A stretch of 64,000 nt of DNA from Deltaproteobacteria bacterium (GCA_017644045.1 JAEPMI010000007.1:62001-126000); one strand, 5' to 3'. Numbered from the stretch's first letter, positions 8,891 through 18,696 are shown. A program made the numbers and translations. The notes: generated from the sequence alone by a model not told the origin.

Positions 8891-9976
8891 CTAGTGGTCG
8901 CGGCGTGCGCCGGTCGCGGCTCGAACGAGCTCGCCGTCGGGTACGTCGCTCAAGACGTCGACACCGTTGCTGATTACGACGTCGCGGCCCACACGTACGC
9001 CCAGGTAGATGGTCACGGCCATCCCGACGACGGAGTTCTCCCCGATCGTGACGCCGCCGGCGAGGATGGCGCCCGGGGTGAGATGCACATGCGACCCGAT
9101 GATGCAGTCGTGCGACACGACGACGCCGCTGTTGACGATGACATTCGCGCCGACCGAGGCGTTGGACCCGACGACCGCGCCGGCGAAGATCTGCGCCCCC
9201 GGCCCAATCCGCGCCGACGGCTCCACGCACGCTCGCGGATGGACGAGCGCCGGGACATCGAAACCATGTTCGACCAAGCGCGCGAAGAGGTCCCCCCGCA
9301 CCTTGTTGTTGGTGACCGCGCCAACACCCAGAATCGCGTGATTCACGCCGTCTGCTTTGAGCTTTCCGAGGAGCTCGGAGCTACCCAGCACGGGTACCCC
9401 GAAGACCGCCGCGGGCGGGGTGTCTCCATCATCTACGGCCCCCACGAGCTCGAGATCGGGACGCGTCTGTCGAACGATGTCGATCACCACGCGGGCATGG
9501 CCGCCGGCGCCGAAGACCACCGCCTTGGGTCGTTCCAGCGAGAACGTGACGCCGCCTGCGCTCGACGGGCTGCTTCCATCCAGATGGCGGCGGACGTCCC
9601 GTTCCTTGACGATGCCTCGGACGCCGAGCGCGCTCAGGTCGATCCCATGAGCCTCGGCGAGCTCGCGCGCCCGGCGGGTCGCCTTCACGGCGCCCTCCTC
9701 TGGGGCATCGTCCTCCGGAAGCGCAGGCAGCGCGTCGTCGGAGTTCTCCGTGAGAACGCACAGCAAGGCGCCGACGGCGATCCGGTCGCCCTCCCCGACG
9801 GCGAGTCGACGAACGAACCCGGCCGCCGGAGCTTCGACGTCGGTCGAGGCCTTCGTGGACTCGAGGCTGAAGAGCAAGTCACCGGCGCTGACCATGTCTC
9901 CCTCGGCGACGTGAACACTGTCGACGACGAGCGAGTCCTCGTTGGCGTTGAGAAGGGGGGCGCGTAGGATGTGCAT
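8891..9976 (-). CDS. Lipoyl domain / E3-binding domain / PglD-NeuD-like acyltransferase fusion
   Basis: 361 residues in three parts. Residues 1-76 form a lipoyl/biotinyl domain with the attachment lysine K42 in ESTKASTD, closer to the lipoyl D-K-A form than to the biotin M-K-M form. Residues about 96-133 match a peripheral subunit-binding domain (RRARELAEAHGIDLSAL then VKERDVRRHL). Residues about 151-345 are a PglD/NeuD acyltransferase: a Rossmann start with FGAGGHARVV, then left-handed beta-helix hexapeptides, with H289 in VVSHDCIIGSHVH where PglD has its catalytic His. The 2-oxo-acid dehydrogenase catalytic (CAT-like) domain normal for an E2 is absent. It lies directly downstream of E1 alpha and E1 beta; its ATG overlaps the E1 beta stop by one base (TGATG). 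Likely role (inference): accept an acyl group from E1 on the lipoyl arm and transfer it to an amino sugar. Confidence 0.88.
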   Translation of the reverse strand: MHILRAPLLNANEDSLVVDSVHVAEGDMVSAGDLLFSLESTKASTDVEAPAAGFVRRLAVGEGDRIAVGALLCVLTENSDDALPALPEDDAPEEGAVKATRRARELAEAHGIDLSALGVRGIVKERDVRRHLDGSSPSSAGGVTFSLERPKAVVFGAGGHARVVIDIVRQTRPDLELVGAVDDGDTPPAAVFGVPVLGSSELLGKLKADGVNHAILGVGAVTNNKVRGDLFARLVEHGFDVPALVHPRACVEPSARIGPGAQIFAGAVVGSNASVGANVIVNSGVVVSHDCIIGSHVHLTPGAILAGGVTIGENSVVGMAVTIYLGVRVGRDVVISNGVDVLSDVPDGELVRAATGARRDH

Positions 9977-11043
9977 CAGCCTGCCAGGTGGACGGGGGTC
10001 GTGTGCGAGCCGATCGCGCGGGTCACCGCAGCCACGATGTCGCTCTCTTGCGGGAGGATGGCCCGCTCGAGGTCACGAGTATTGGCGATGGGGAGGTTGC
10101 GCGCCGCTACCTTCACGGGCGCGGCCTCGAGGAGGTCGAACGCTTCGGCACTGACGCGCGCGATCATCTCCGACCCCCAGCTCGCGATGGGCGCGGCTTC
10201 CTCACATACGACGAGCCGACCGCTTCGAGCCAACGACTGCCGTACGGGCGTCAAATCGAGCGGGTTGAGGCTGCTCGGCAACACGATCTCACACACCACC
10301 TCGTCATCGAGAAGGAGCCGCTCCGCGGCACGGGCGGCGAGCTCCGCCATCCCGCCGTAGGCGACCAGCGTCACGTCAGCATCCCGAAAATCGTCGTAGG
10401 AGAGTGTCACGGTCGGATAGCGGGCGTCGTCGACGCGCGCTGCCATGTCGCCCACGCGCCCGCCTTGGATGCGCCTCAGCGGACGAGCGTACATGAGTTT
10501 GTTCTCGACGAAGAGCACGGGTCGGTCATCGTCGACCACGGCAGTGCGGAGGAGCGCACCCGGGTCGTGGAACACGCTCGGGGCGACCACGACGAGCCCA
10601 GGCATGCCGATGAAGTGCTTCTCGATCGACTGGCTGTGAGTCGGGCCGTAGCCTCGACGACCTCCCATCGGAGTGCGCACCACGAGCGGGACGTCGACCT
10701 TGCCCTCGTACATCCAAGTGTACTTGCTCGCGTGGTTGAGGAGCTGGTCGGCCGCGAGCATCAGGAAGTCCCCGAACATGATCTCCACGACCGGCCGAAG
10801 CCCGCGCATCGCCATGCCGACGGCGACTCCCGTGAACCCCGCTTCCGAGATAGGTGTCGTGAGGACGCGGTCCGGATAGGCGTCGGAGAGCCCGCGAGTC
10901 ACTTTGAACGCCCCTCCATAAGGGTCGAGCAGGTCCTCCCCCAGCACGACGACCCTGTCGTCGTCGCCCAAGATCGAGTGGAGCGCGCCGTTCAGCGAGC
11001 CCAGAACGTTGAGCTCCCGCTCCGATTCATCGAGCCGAGACAA
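9976..11043 (-). CDS. 2-oxo acid dehydrogenase-type E1 component, beta subunit
   Basis: 355 residues. GEDLLDPYGGAFKVT and TTPISEAGFTGVAVGMAM are the pyrimidine-binding hallmarks of PDH/acetoin dehydrogenase E1 beta, with the expected thiamine-activating Glu at E67. HSQSIEKHFIGMPGL and the transketolase C-terminal domain follow. TTG at 11043 is chosen: GGAGG stands six bases upstream, and homology begins immediately after. It overlaps the end of E1 alpha by 17 bases. With E1 alpha it should decarboxylate a 2-oxo acid and acylate a lipoyl group. Its partner here is a sugar-type acyltransferase fusion rather than an ordinary E2. Confidence 0.9.
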   Translation of the reverse strand: MSRLDESERELNVLGSLNGALHSILGDDDRVVVLGEDLLDPYGGAFKVTRGLSDAYPDRVLTTPISEAGFTGVAVGMAMRGLRPVVEIMFGDFLMLAADQLLNHASKYTWMYEGKVDVPLVVRTPMGGRRGYGPTHSQSIEKHFIGMPGLVVVAPSVFHDPGALLRTAVVDDDRPVLFVENKLMYARPLRRIQGGRVGDMAARVDDARYPTVTLSYDDFRDADVTLVAYGGMAELAARAAERLLLDDEVVCEIVLPSSLNPLDLTPVRQSLARSGRLVVCEEAAPIASWGSEMIARVSAEAFDLLEAAPVKVAARNLPIANTRDLERAILPQESDIVAAVTRAIGSHTTPVHLAG

Positions 11044-11998
11044 GGGAATCCTCCAGGGTGGATGGGTCCGGGAACGGCAGGGAACGCGCGTGTTCTTCGG
11101 CCTCGGTGACCCGGCGACCGGCTTCGGCATCGAGACGAGCGACGACCGATGGGTCGAGCCGGCGCGCCAAGAGCGGGACCGGGTCGCCGACGCGCCGTGC
11201 CTCCACCTGCTCTCGAGGGCGCTTGTCATCGCTCTTCGAGTGATGACAGAGCCGATAGGTGTGGACTACCTCGAAGCGGGGCCGCCCGGTCTCCCGGACA
11301 CTCGCCACGATGTCGGCAAAATGCGCGTAGATTTCCGAGGCGTCGGTGGAGGTGATCTCACCGGACCGAATCCCGAAGGCTCGCCCGCGGGCGACCATGT
11401 CTCCCGCCAGCTCCTTCTCGACCGGGGTCGATTGCGCCCACTGATTGTCCTCGATCACGAAGAGAACTGGGGCGCTCCAAAGCGAAGCGAGATTCAGTGC
11501 CTCGTACACGACGCCTTGGCCGAGGGTGCCGTCACCGAGGAAGACCACAGCCATGCCTCCGGTGCCCTTGAGTTTCTCCGCCATCGCCATCCCCACGGCG
11601 TTGGGCACGATGCCGCCCTGGACACCGTTGGAATGGAAGCCGTGATAGCAGATGTGCTGGGAGCCACCGCGACCGCCCACGAGGCCGCCGGCCTTGCCCA
11701 TCATCTCGGCCATCAGGAGCTCGGGGCGATCCCCGTAGACGAGGAAGTGTCCGTGACACCGGTGGTTGCTGAAGACGATGTCCCGCTCGTCCAGGTGGTT
11801 CAGGATCCCCACTGCGTCGGCCTCCTGGCCGATGCAGCAATGGGTCGTCCCGAAGAGCTCCCCGCCTTCGAAGAGCTGGAGCAGGCGCTCCTCGAACTGG
11901 CGGATCAGCGTCATCTGCGAGTAGAGCCGCTCATCCACGGAGCCGGACAGAGAGTCGAAGCGCGCCTTCGGAGAGCGCTCGGTCGTCGGATCGGTCAC
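11027..11998 (-). CDS. 2-oxo acid dehydrogenase-type E1 component, alpha subunit
   Basis: 323 residues from GTG 11998, which overlaps the upstream methyltransferase stop as GTGA. The thiamine-diphosphate motif runs from GDG at 155-157 to DNQ at 184-186, the right spacing for the GDG-x(24-28)-N family signature. HCCIGQEADAVG, the HGHFLVYG region and GGLVGGRGGSQHI are all standard E1 alpha blocks. Most similar in layout to acetoin/pyruvate dehydrogenase E1 alpha. The true 2-oxo acid cannot be read from sequence. No E3 (dihydrolipoamide dehydrogenase) gene is in the window, so the housekeeping enzyme would be needed to reoxidise the lipoyl group. Confidence 0.9.
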   Translation of the reverse strand: MTDPTTERSPKARFDSLSGSVDERLYSQMTLIRQFEERLLQLFEGGELFGTTHCCIGQEADAVGILNHLDERDIVFSNHRCHGHFLVYGDRPELLMAEMMGKAGGLVGGRGGSQHICYHGFHSNGVQGGIVPNAVGMAMAEKLKGTGGMAVVFLGDGTLGQGVVYEALNLASLWSAPVLFVIEDNQWAQSTPVEKELAGDMVARGRAFGIRSGEITSTDASEIYAHFADIVASVRETGRPRFEVVHTYRLCHHSKSDDKRPREQVEARRVGDPVPLLARRLDPSVVARLDAEAGRRVTEAEEHARSLPFPDPSTLEDSLVSAR

Positions 11999-12843
11999 TC
12001 GCTGCCTCCGTCCTTGCGCAGGACGTATTCGTTGCAGCCCCGGCCGCCTCCGCAGGTCTTGAGGAACTCGAGCTCGTATCCGCGCTCTCGGTAGAACTCG
12101 AAGACCTCCTCCGGCCGCGCGACCTCGAAGGGGTAGCCACCCACCCAGTCGACGAGGTCCGTCCATTGGCTCATCCCGCGGTCCTCCCGCTTGGCCCGCC
12201 AGGCCTCGATGGGGATCGGGTTCATCCCGCGGGCGACCCGGCCCGGGACTTGGCGCAGCGTCAGTCCGAGCCCCGTCCCCAACGTCAGCGCCATCCGGAC
12301 GGGAGGGCTGGACTCCACGTACACCCGCTTGATGGCCGTCCACATCCGGCTGAGACCACCTTGGTCGTTGTAGAGCGCGAGGAACAGACTCCCCCCGCGC
12401 CTGACGGGCAGGTCGGCGATTCGAAGCGCCTCCCAGAGGTCGCCCGTGTGGTGCAGGACGCCCCAGCTGTAGACGATGTCGAACTTCCCCAGAGACCGGA
12501 CGTAGGACTCGTCGAGCGCGGACCCGCGCTCGATGGTCCACCCCTCGTCACCCATCCGCACGGACTCTTTGAGTTGGCGCGTACAGGCGACGCTGTCCCC
12601 GTCGTAGTCGAAGGAATGCACCCGAGCACCCAACGACCGCGCCGCCAGGCTGTGGATCCCGCTCCCCGAACCGATGTCGAGGAAGGAGAGCCCCTCCAGG
12701 GATTCGCGGCGCAGACTCCGCTGCAGCGCGAGTCGAGACTGCGCGAGTCGCTCCTGATCGAAGTCCTCGAGGAAACGCTTCCAGTTCTGGCCGAACTGAA
12801 AACGCTTGCCTTCCTCCACCTCATCCTGCCAGCGAGTCATCAC
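11995..12843 (-). CDS. SAM-dependent methyltransferase, class I
   Basis: About 282 residues. FLDIGSGSGIHSLAARSLGA is motif I, SFDYDGDSV the acidic strand end, and YSWGVLHHTGDLWEAL motif IV with the post-motif helix. The ~100 C-terminal residues form a cap seen in glycan methyltransferases. The start is GTG 12843 (GAGG eight bases upstream) or the next codon, ATG 12840. It overlaps the upstream kinase gene by ~23 bases and the downstream E1 alpha gene by four. Its place between a kinase and the E1 genes suggests modification of a sugar or glycerol-type substituent, but the substrate is unknown. Confidence 0.82.
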   Translation of the reverse strand: MMTRWQDEVEEGKRFQFGQNWKRFLEDFDQERLAQSRLALQRSLRRESLEGLSFLDIGSGSGIHSLAARSLGARVHSFDYDGDSVACTRQLKESVRMGDEGWTIERGSALDESYVRSLGKFDIVYSWGVLHHTGDLWEALRIADLPVRRGGSLFLALYNDQGGLSRMWTAIKRVYVESSPPVRMALTLGTGLGLTLRQVPGRVARGMNPIPIEAWRAKREDRGMSQWTDLVDWVGGYPFEVARPEEVFEFYRERGYELEFLKTCGGGRGCNEYVLRKDGGSE

Positions 12844-13594
12844 GTTTCGTTCCTCTTCCTACACTCTGCAGGGCGACTTCGCCCCCTCGCGCGTCGATGG
12901 CCGCGAGTATGGCTCGGACCTGAAGCGTCGGGTCGACAGACCCGTTCGTGACGACGAGCCTAGCTCCCGCGACGTCCGCCGCCATCTCCGCGATGCGGAT
13001 CGCTTCGTCTTGCGTGCGCTCCATGTCCTCGGCGCGCAGGTTCATCCGGTCCAGGTCGGTGGTCACTCCCACTCGACCGCGTCGCTCGGCCATCCGGGCG
13101 AGCGCCACATCTCCGTCGACTCGGGGTAGGAAGACGATATCCGGAAGCCACTCGACCAACGCCTCCAGGACGCCGCGGAGCGCGTCCTCGTCGGAGCACG
13201 GGCGGAGATAGAGAACGGACCAGATCTCCTGCAGCAGGCTCTGATCGTGGAGCACGACCGCGGGGGGCGTGCCTTCTTCTCGTAGGAGGTGCTCGTTGTG
13301 CGCCATCCGCCAAAGGTTCCATGCCCGCACCCAGCTCACCGGAAGCGGCGGTCGGGTGCGCAGGGTCAGACGGACGATCGAGCGGACGAGGTCGTGCCTC
13401 TCGCCCGCGAAGAGCGCCAACGCCCGTGCTCGAGCGAGGCGGCCGCCGCGCGCAGCGTGCAGGCCTGCGATGGCCCTCTGGTGGGCGGCCCGATCCCAGG
13501 CGGCGATTCCCGATTCGGCGAGCTGGTGGACTGCGGCCGAAACGACCGTGGACTTCCCTGCGCCAGGAATCCCGATAGCCTCGAGCGAGATCAT
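12821..13594 (-). CDS. P-loop kinase-like protein
   Basis: 257 residues from ATG 13594, which overlaps the upstream stop as ATGA with GGGAGAGG in front. Walker A is GIPGAGKST near the N-terminus. VVLHDQSLLQEIWSVLY resembles the acidic strand of thymidylate/shikimate-type kinases. A lid-like RMAERRGRVG segment follows. It does not match a housekeeping nucleotide kinase well. It follows a gene with a second kinase domain, so the pair may phosphorylate a cluster-specific small molecule or sugar. No substrate can be named from the sequence. Confidence 0.7.
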   Translation of the reverse strand: MISLEAIGIPGAGKSTVVSAAVHQLAESGIAAWDRAAHQRAIAGLHAARGGRLARARALALFAGERHDLVRSIVRLTLRTRPPLPVSWVRAWNLWRMAHNEHLLREEGTPPAVVLHDQSLLQEIWSVLYLRPCSDEDALRGVLEALVEWLPDIVFLPRVDGDVALARMAERRGRVGVTTDLDRMNLRAEDMERTQDEAIRIAEMAADVAGARLVVTNGSVDPTLQVRAILAAIDARGGEVALQSVGRGTKRDDSLAG

Positions 13595-15036
13595 CGGAAC
13601 AGCCTCTCCCACACGAGAGCCCGCAGCTCCTCTCGCACTTGTTCGAGGGGTCGGCCGCCGTCGACCTCATGGGTCTCGGCGGGGAAGCGCGCATCGCGCA
13701 AGGCATCCGACTTGGCCTGGATGTCCGCGAGCCGGTGATCGGGCTTCCGCTCGTGCGCCAGTTCGGGGTCGACCACCAATTTGAGTACGAGATCCGGCGG
13801 GATGGCGCGCATCTGGTCGAAGAGGCGGCGTTCCACGGCCGCCAGGAGCGCTCGCCACCTCGCGTCGGAGCTCGGGATGGCGGGGCCATCGAGCCAGTAC
13901 TCGTCCGGGTGCGGGAAACGGTCTGCGATCACGAAGTGACCGTCTTCCCGGAGGCGAGCGATGCGCTGCAGATCACGGAGCTTCCGCTGAGCGAGGGCCA
14001 GGCGCTTCGCCTCACGAAGTGCTCCGCGCCAACCGGGCTCCGGGCGGCGGCTCGGCGTGGCCTTCACGGCCGGCGGCTCGGTCTGCGTCGCCGCCGTCTG
14101 TCGGTCGCGAAGGCGCCACTTCAGCGACGCGCCGAACTGGTGCAGCTCGGAGATCCAGTCCCCCCGCCCGAGGTACGCCTGTTCGAGTGAGAACACCGGA
14201 CCGAGCCAATGCTCCAGGTCGGCGACTTGAGTCGACTTCCCCGCCCCGTCGGCACCCAGGATGGCGATGACCTTGCCCGGGCCAGTGGCTCGCAATCCCT
14301 TGGGTGGCGGCTCGATGCCCAGACGTCGCCCGAGCCCACGCGCCAGCGAGCGGACGCGATGCCCCGCCTTCCACAGGGCCACTTTGCGCCGAGGGAGCCT
14401 GGACCAACGAGGCACGCACGCACGCTCCACTGCGCGCGCGAGCGCAACGACCGTCGCTGTCTCGGTCGTCGGTCCGAGCTCCGCGACTCGTGTCGCGAGC
14501 GCCTCCTCGGGGAGCAGACTCACGAGGTGCGAGCGGACCGCATCGGCGTCCTGCGGTCTCCGGGGCAACGCAGCGAGGTCGGGTACGCCGCGACGCCAAT
14601 GTTTGGGCTCCAGGAGGAATCGGACGAGCTGGGTGGCAACCTCGAGCGGACGGTCCAGCACCGGAATGCCACCGAGGCCTTCGCGTCGGTGTCGGAGGAG
14701 CCACTCCCCCCACGGGAGCTCGAGATCATAGACCGGCGGGCGCGCCGCATAGAGTCGCTGGTGTACGTGTAGGTGAACGAGACCGTCCCCGTGACCCAGC
14801 CCTACCCAATGCGACACGCCAGGAAGCGCCGTGCTCCCCCGCATCGGACGGAACCCCGCGGCGGACAAACCCGCCGAGGCGTCGGAGTCCACGAGGAGGT
14901 CCACGTCCTTGCCCCGGCCCTCGATGGCCTCGGCCAGACCGCTGGCCGCCTTCCAGTAGACCCAGCGCCGGTCGCCCATGGCAGCGCACAATCGGGCGGC
15001 GGTGCTTCCGACGGAAGCCTCGACCGCGGGGCTCAC
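13591..15036 (-). CDS. Nucleotidyltransferase-like domain fused to thymidylate-kinase-like P-loop domain
   Basis: 481 residues from GTG 15036 (GTGA overlap with the upstream glycosyltransferase). The N-terminal ~210 residues look like an uncharacterised nucleotidyltransferase-superfamily domain: the KAASGL helix, then GKDVDLLVD (about 42-50) with the paired Asp residues of the G-x-D-x-D metal motif. The C-terminal ~230 residues carry Walker A GADGAGKST (261-269) and a lid region rich in Arg, ending in the DRFPHPDEYW strand/loop and a LVVDPELAHERKPDH LID-like stretch typical of dTMP-kinase relatives. This fusion is not a standard nucleotide kinase. It is probably a tailoring enzyme of the polysaccharide cluster. 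Confidence 0.72.
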   Translation of the reverse strand: MSPAVEASVGSTAARLCAAMGDRRWVYWKAASGLAEAIEGRGKDVDLLVDSDASAGLSAAGFRPMRGSTALPGVSHWVGLGHGDGLVHLHVHQRLYAARPPVYDLELPWGEWLLRHRREGLGGIPVLDRPLEVATQLVRFLLEPKHWRRGVPDLAALPRRPQDADAVRSHLVSLLPEEALATRVAELGPTTETATVVALARAVERACVPRWSRLPRRKVALWKAGHRVRSLARGLGRRLGIEPPPKGLRATGPGKVIAILGADGAGKSTQVADLEHWLGPVFSLEQAYLGRGDWISELHQFGASLKWRLRDRQTAATQTEPPAVKATPSRRPEPGWRGALREAKRLALAQRKLRDLQRIARLREDGHFVIADRFPHPDEYWLDGPAIPSSDARWRALLAAVERRLFDQMRAIPPDLVLKLVVDPELAHERKPDHRLADIQAKSDALRDARFPAETHEVDGGRPLEQVREELRALVWERLFR

Positions 15037-16133
15037 CGGGTGACCGCCCGGATGGCATCATCCCATTGAGAGACGACGCTCGAGACCGAGAAGCGCTGGG
15101 CGACTTCTCGCGCTCGGTCGCCGAGCCGAGCGCGAAGCTCGGGATCTCCGGCGAGCCGACGAAGGCTCGCGGCCATCGCCCCGGCGTCGTCGACCGGTAC
15201 CAGGAGGCCGTCATGCTCGTCCCGGATGATTTCCTCCGGTCCGGTGGGACATCGGGTCGCGACCACGGGCAACCCAACAGCCATCGCTTCGCACAGGGCG
15301 TTGGGGAACCCCTCGAAGCGGGACGAGAGCACGAAGGCGCCCGCGTCGGCCATCGCGCTCATCACGTCCGGGTGGCTTCCGGGCAGCGACACTCGGCCTG
15401 TCAACCCAGCCTCGACGACCTGCTTCTCGAGCGCTGCGCGCTCGCCGCCTTCACCATGGATGGTGAGGTTCCAGCCAGGAATGTCTGCCCGTCGGAACGC
15501 CTCGATCAGTAGGTCGAAGCCCTTCTGGGGAGCGAGCCGACCGACCGCTACCAAGTTCTGGGACGCCGCGGGGCGAGCCCGCCGTCGTGCCTCCGAAACG
15601 GGATTCGGAATCGTCCGTACCGGCGGGGCGACGGGAGAGCGAAGGACCGTCGCCATTCTTTCGGTCTGTGCCACGACCATCGAGGCGCGTGAGTATGCGG
15701 CGGCCCGGACCCAGCGCCAGCCCCTCGGGTCGAGGGGCCCGGGTTGCACCCGCTCGGAGACCACGGTCGGAACCCCGAGTCCAAGCGCTGCGCCGACGAC
15801 CTGGACGTTCATGCGATCGATGAAACTGACCACGACGGTGGGCTGGAGGTCGATGATGGTCTCGCGGAGGGCGCGAATGCGTCTCCCAATGCGCCACGGT
15901 GCCGCCCATCGCGGCCCTCCTCCGGAGACCCCGAGCGCCACGAGCTCGACGGCCGGATGGAGGGGGTAGAAGCTCGACGCTCCGGATAGGGTCATCAGCG
16001 AGACCCGGTCCCCGCGCGACGCCCACTCGGAGGTCAAGATCGCGAGGACACGCTCGGCTCCGCCGCAGGTCATCGAACCGACGCATGCGAGGATGTGCTG
16101 GCCCGTCGGTTGCTGGCTCGGACCAGCCTCCAC
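15033..16133 (-). CDS. Glycosyltransferase family 4
   Basis: About 366 residues from GTG 16133. The acceptor loop GSMTCGGAERVL lies near the N-terminus. GRLAPQKGFDLLIEAF begins the donor domain and SSRFEGFPNALCEAM is the E-x7-E motif. First gene of the nine-gene minus-strand operon. The frame stays open to an ATG at 16325, but residues encoded there have no GT4 similarity and would crowd the divergent promoter region, so the shorter form is preferred; the exact start is uncertain because neither candidate has a strong ribosome binding site. Probable inner-membrane-associated transferase acting on a lipid-linked glycan. Confidence 0.82.
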   Translation of the reverse strand: MEAGPSQQPTGQHILACVGSMTCGGAERVLAILTSEWASRGDRVSLMTLSGASSFYPLHPAVELVALGVSGGGPRWAAPWRIGRRIRALRETIIDLQPTVVVSFIDRMNVQVVGAALGLGVPTVVSERVQPGPLDPRGWRWVRAAAYSRASMVVAQTERMATVLRSPVAPPVRTIPNPVSEARRRARPAASQNLVAVGRLAPQKGFDLLIEAFRRADIPGWNLTIHGEGGERAALEKQVVEAGLTGRVSLPGSHPDVMSAMADAGAFVLSSRFEGFPNALCEAMAVGLPVVATRCPTGPEEIIRDEHDGLLVPVDDAGAMAASLRRLAGDPELRARLGDRAREVAQRFSVSSVVSQWDDAIRAVTR

Positions 16134-16359
16134 GCCGGCGGGATCTCGGAGTCCTGTGCGCCCCACGGGCGCTTCGTTGCACGAAATGGCCTGAAATTCA
16201 CGGACCTTTGCCCCAACGTCCGCAGAATCTGCGGCGAATCCTTCCGACCCCTCGCGCAACGGACACACTTTCTCAGGCATGCCCCACCGTCCCGAAGGGT
16301 TCGCGTCGGGCTTGGCGAAGGGCACCGCCTTCGCGTAGAGAAGGCCCCGGACACATCAC
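16134..16359. promoter_or_regulatory. Divergent intergenic region between the two polysaccharide operons
   Basis: About 226 bases separate the minus-strand nine-gene operon (first gene starting near 16133) from the plus-strand nucleotide-sugar operon starting at 16360. It must carry promoters for both. I see only weak sigma70-like candidates: TTGGCG at 16312-16317 and TAGAGA at 16336-16341, spaced 18, facing right. A stretch around 16180-16225 is lower in GC than its surroundings. No clear operator was found. Confidence 0.4.
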
Positions 16360-17643
<1,284 letters not shown>

Positions 17644-17644
17644 C

Positions 17645-18652
17645 GTGAAGATCCTCGTCACCGGCGCCGCCGGGTTCATCGGCAGCCAGCTCAGCCTCAG
17701 GTTCCTCGCGCGCGGGGACGAGGTGGTTGGACTGGACAACCTCAACGACTACTACTCGGTCGCTCTCAAAGAGGCCCGCCTCGCGCGACTGGAAGGCGTC
17801 GAGGGCTTCCGACACGCGAGAATGGACCTCGCCGACCGCGAGGGTATGGCCCGGCTCTTCGACGAAGAAGGGTTCGATGCGGTCGTCAACCTGGCGGCGC
17901 AAGCCGGGGTCCGGTACTCGCTCGAGAATCCCCATGCGTACGTCGACTCCAACCTCGTCGGTTTCGTCAACGTGCTCGAGGGGTGCCGGCATGGCGGGGT
18001 CAGGCACCTGGTCTACGCCTCCTCCTCGTCGGTCTACGGCGCCAACACCGAGATGCCCTTCAGCGTCGATCACAACATCGATCACCCCTTGAGCCTCTAC
18101 GCCGCGTCGAAGAAGGCGAACGAGCTCATGGCCCACACCTACAGCCACCTCTACGGGCTGCCCACCACCGGCCTCCGGTTCTTCACCGTATATGGCCCCT
18201 GGGGGCGTCCAGACATGGCGCTGTTCCTCTTCACCCGGGCCATCCTCGAAGACCGGCCGATCGACGTGTTCAACCACGGGAAGATGCGCCGCGACTTCAC
18301 CTACGTCGACGACATCGTCGAGGGCGTCGTCCGTGTGACGGACCGCGTCCCCGAGGCCGACCCGGATTGGACCGGCGACGCGCCGCGGCCGGGCAGGAGC
18401 ACGGCGCCCTACCGCGTCTACAACATCGGGAACAACCAGCCGGTGGAACTCATGCACATGATCCGCGTACTCGAAGAGAGCCTCGGTCGGGAGGCCAAGA
18501 AGAACATGCTCCCCATGCAGCCGGGTGACGTGCCCGCGACCTACGCTGACGTCCGCGCACTGATGGAAGACGTCGACTTCCGGCCCGATACGCCCATCGA
18601 AGTGGGGATCCCCCGTTTCGTGGAATGGTACCGCGAATACCACGGTGTCTGA
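17645..18652 (+). CDS. NAD-dependent UDP-uronate 4-epimerase (extended SDR)
   Basis: 335 residues from GTG 17645. The N-terminal VTGAAGFIGSQL is the NAD loop, SSSSVYGA supplies the Ser, and YAASKKANE the Tyr-x3-Lys pair. LDNLNDYYSVALK, RFFTVYGPWGRPDMA and RRDFTYVDDIV are hallmarks of UDP-glucuronate 4-epimerases (CapI/GAE group), while TviC-type UDP-N-acetyluronate epimerases are close relatives. Following a UDP-sugar C6 dehydrogenase, it should interconvert the gluco and galacto forms of the acidic sugar. Whether the substrate is N-acetylated is not resolved. Confidence 0.88.
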   Translation: MKILVTGAAGFIGSQLSLRFLARGDEVVGLDNLNDYYSVALKEARLARLEGVEGFRHARMDLADREGMARLFDEEGFDAVVNLAAQAGVRYSLENPHAYVDSNLVGFVNVLEGCRHGGVRHLVYASSSSVYGANTEMPFSVDHNIDHPLSLYAASKKANELMAHTYSHLYGLPTTGLRFFTVYGPWGRPDMALFLFTRAILEDRPIDVFNHGKMRRDFTYVDDIVEGVVRVTDRVPEADPDWTGDAPRPGRSTAPYRVYNIGNNQPVELMHMIRVLEESLGREAKKNMLPMQPGDVPATYADVRALMEDVDFRPDTPIEVGIPRFVEWYREYHGV

Positions 18653-18696
18653 CTCGTGAATCGACGCGGGGAGACTGGCAACACGGAGCCGAGACG

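Noticed and set aside
6684-8894. 736-codon plus-strand frame
   Set aside because: Mirrors the MBOAT and SGNH genes, both of which have clear family motifs.
16134-16325. 64-residue N-terminal extension of the 15033-16133 glycosyltransferase
   Set aside because: No similarity to GT4 proteins, lower GC than genes, and it would fill the only space for two divergent promoters.
16312-16341. TTGGCG/TAGAGA as a promoter for the plus-strand operon
   Set aside because: Only partial matches with 18-base spacing; mentioned as weak in the intergenic entry but not called.
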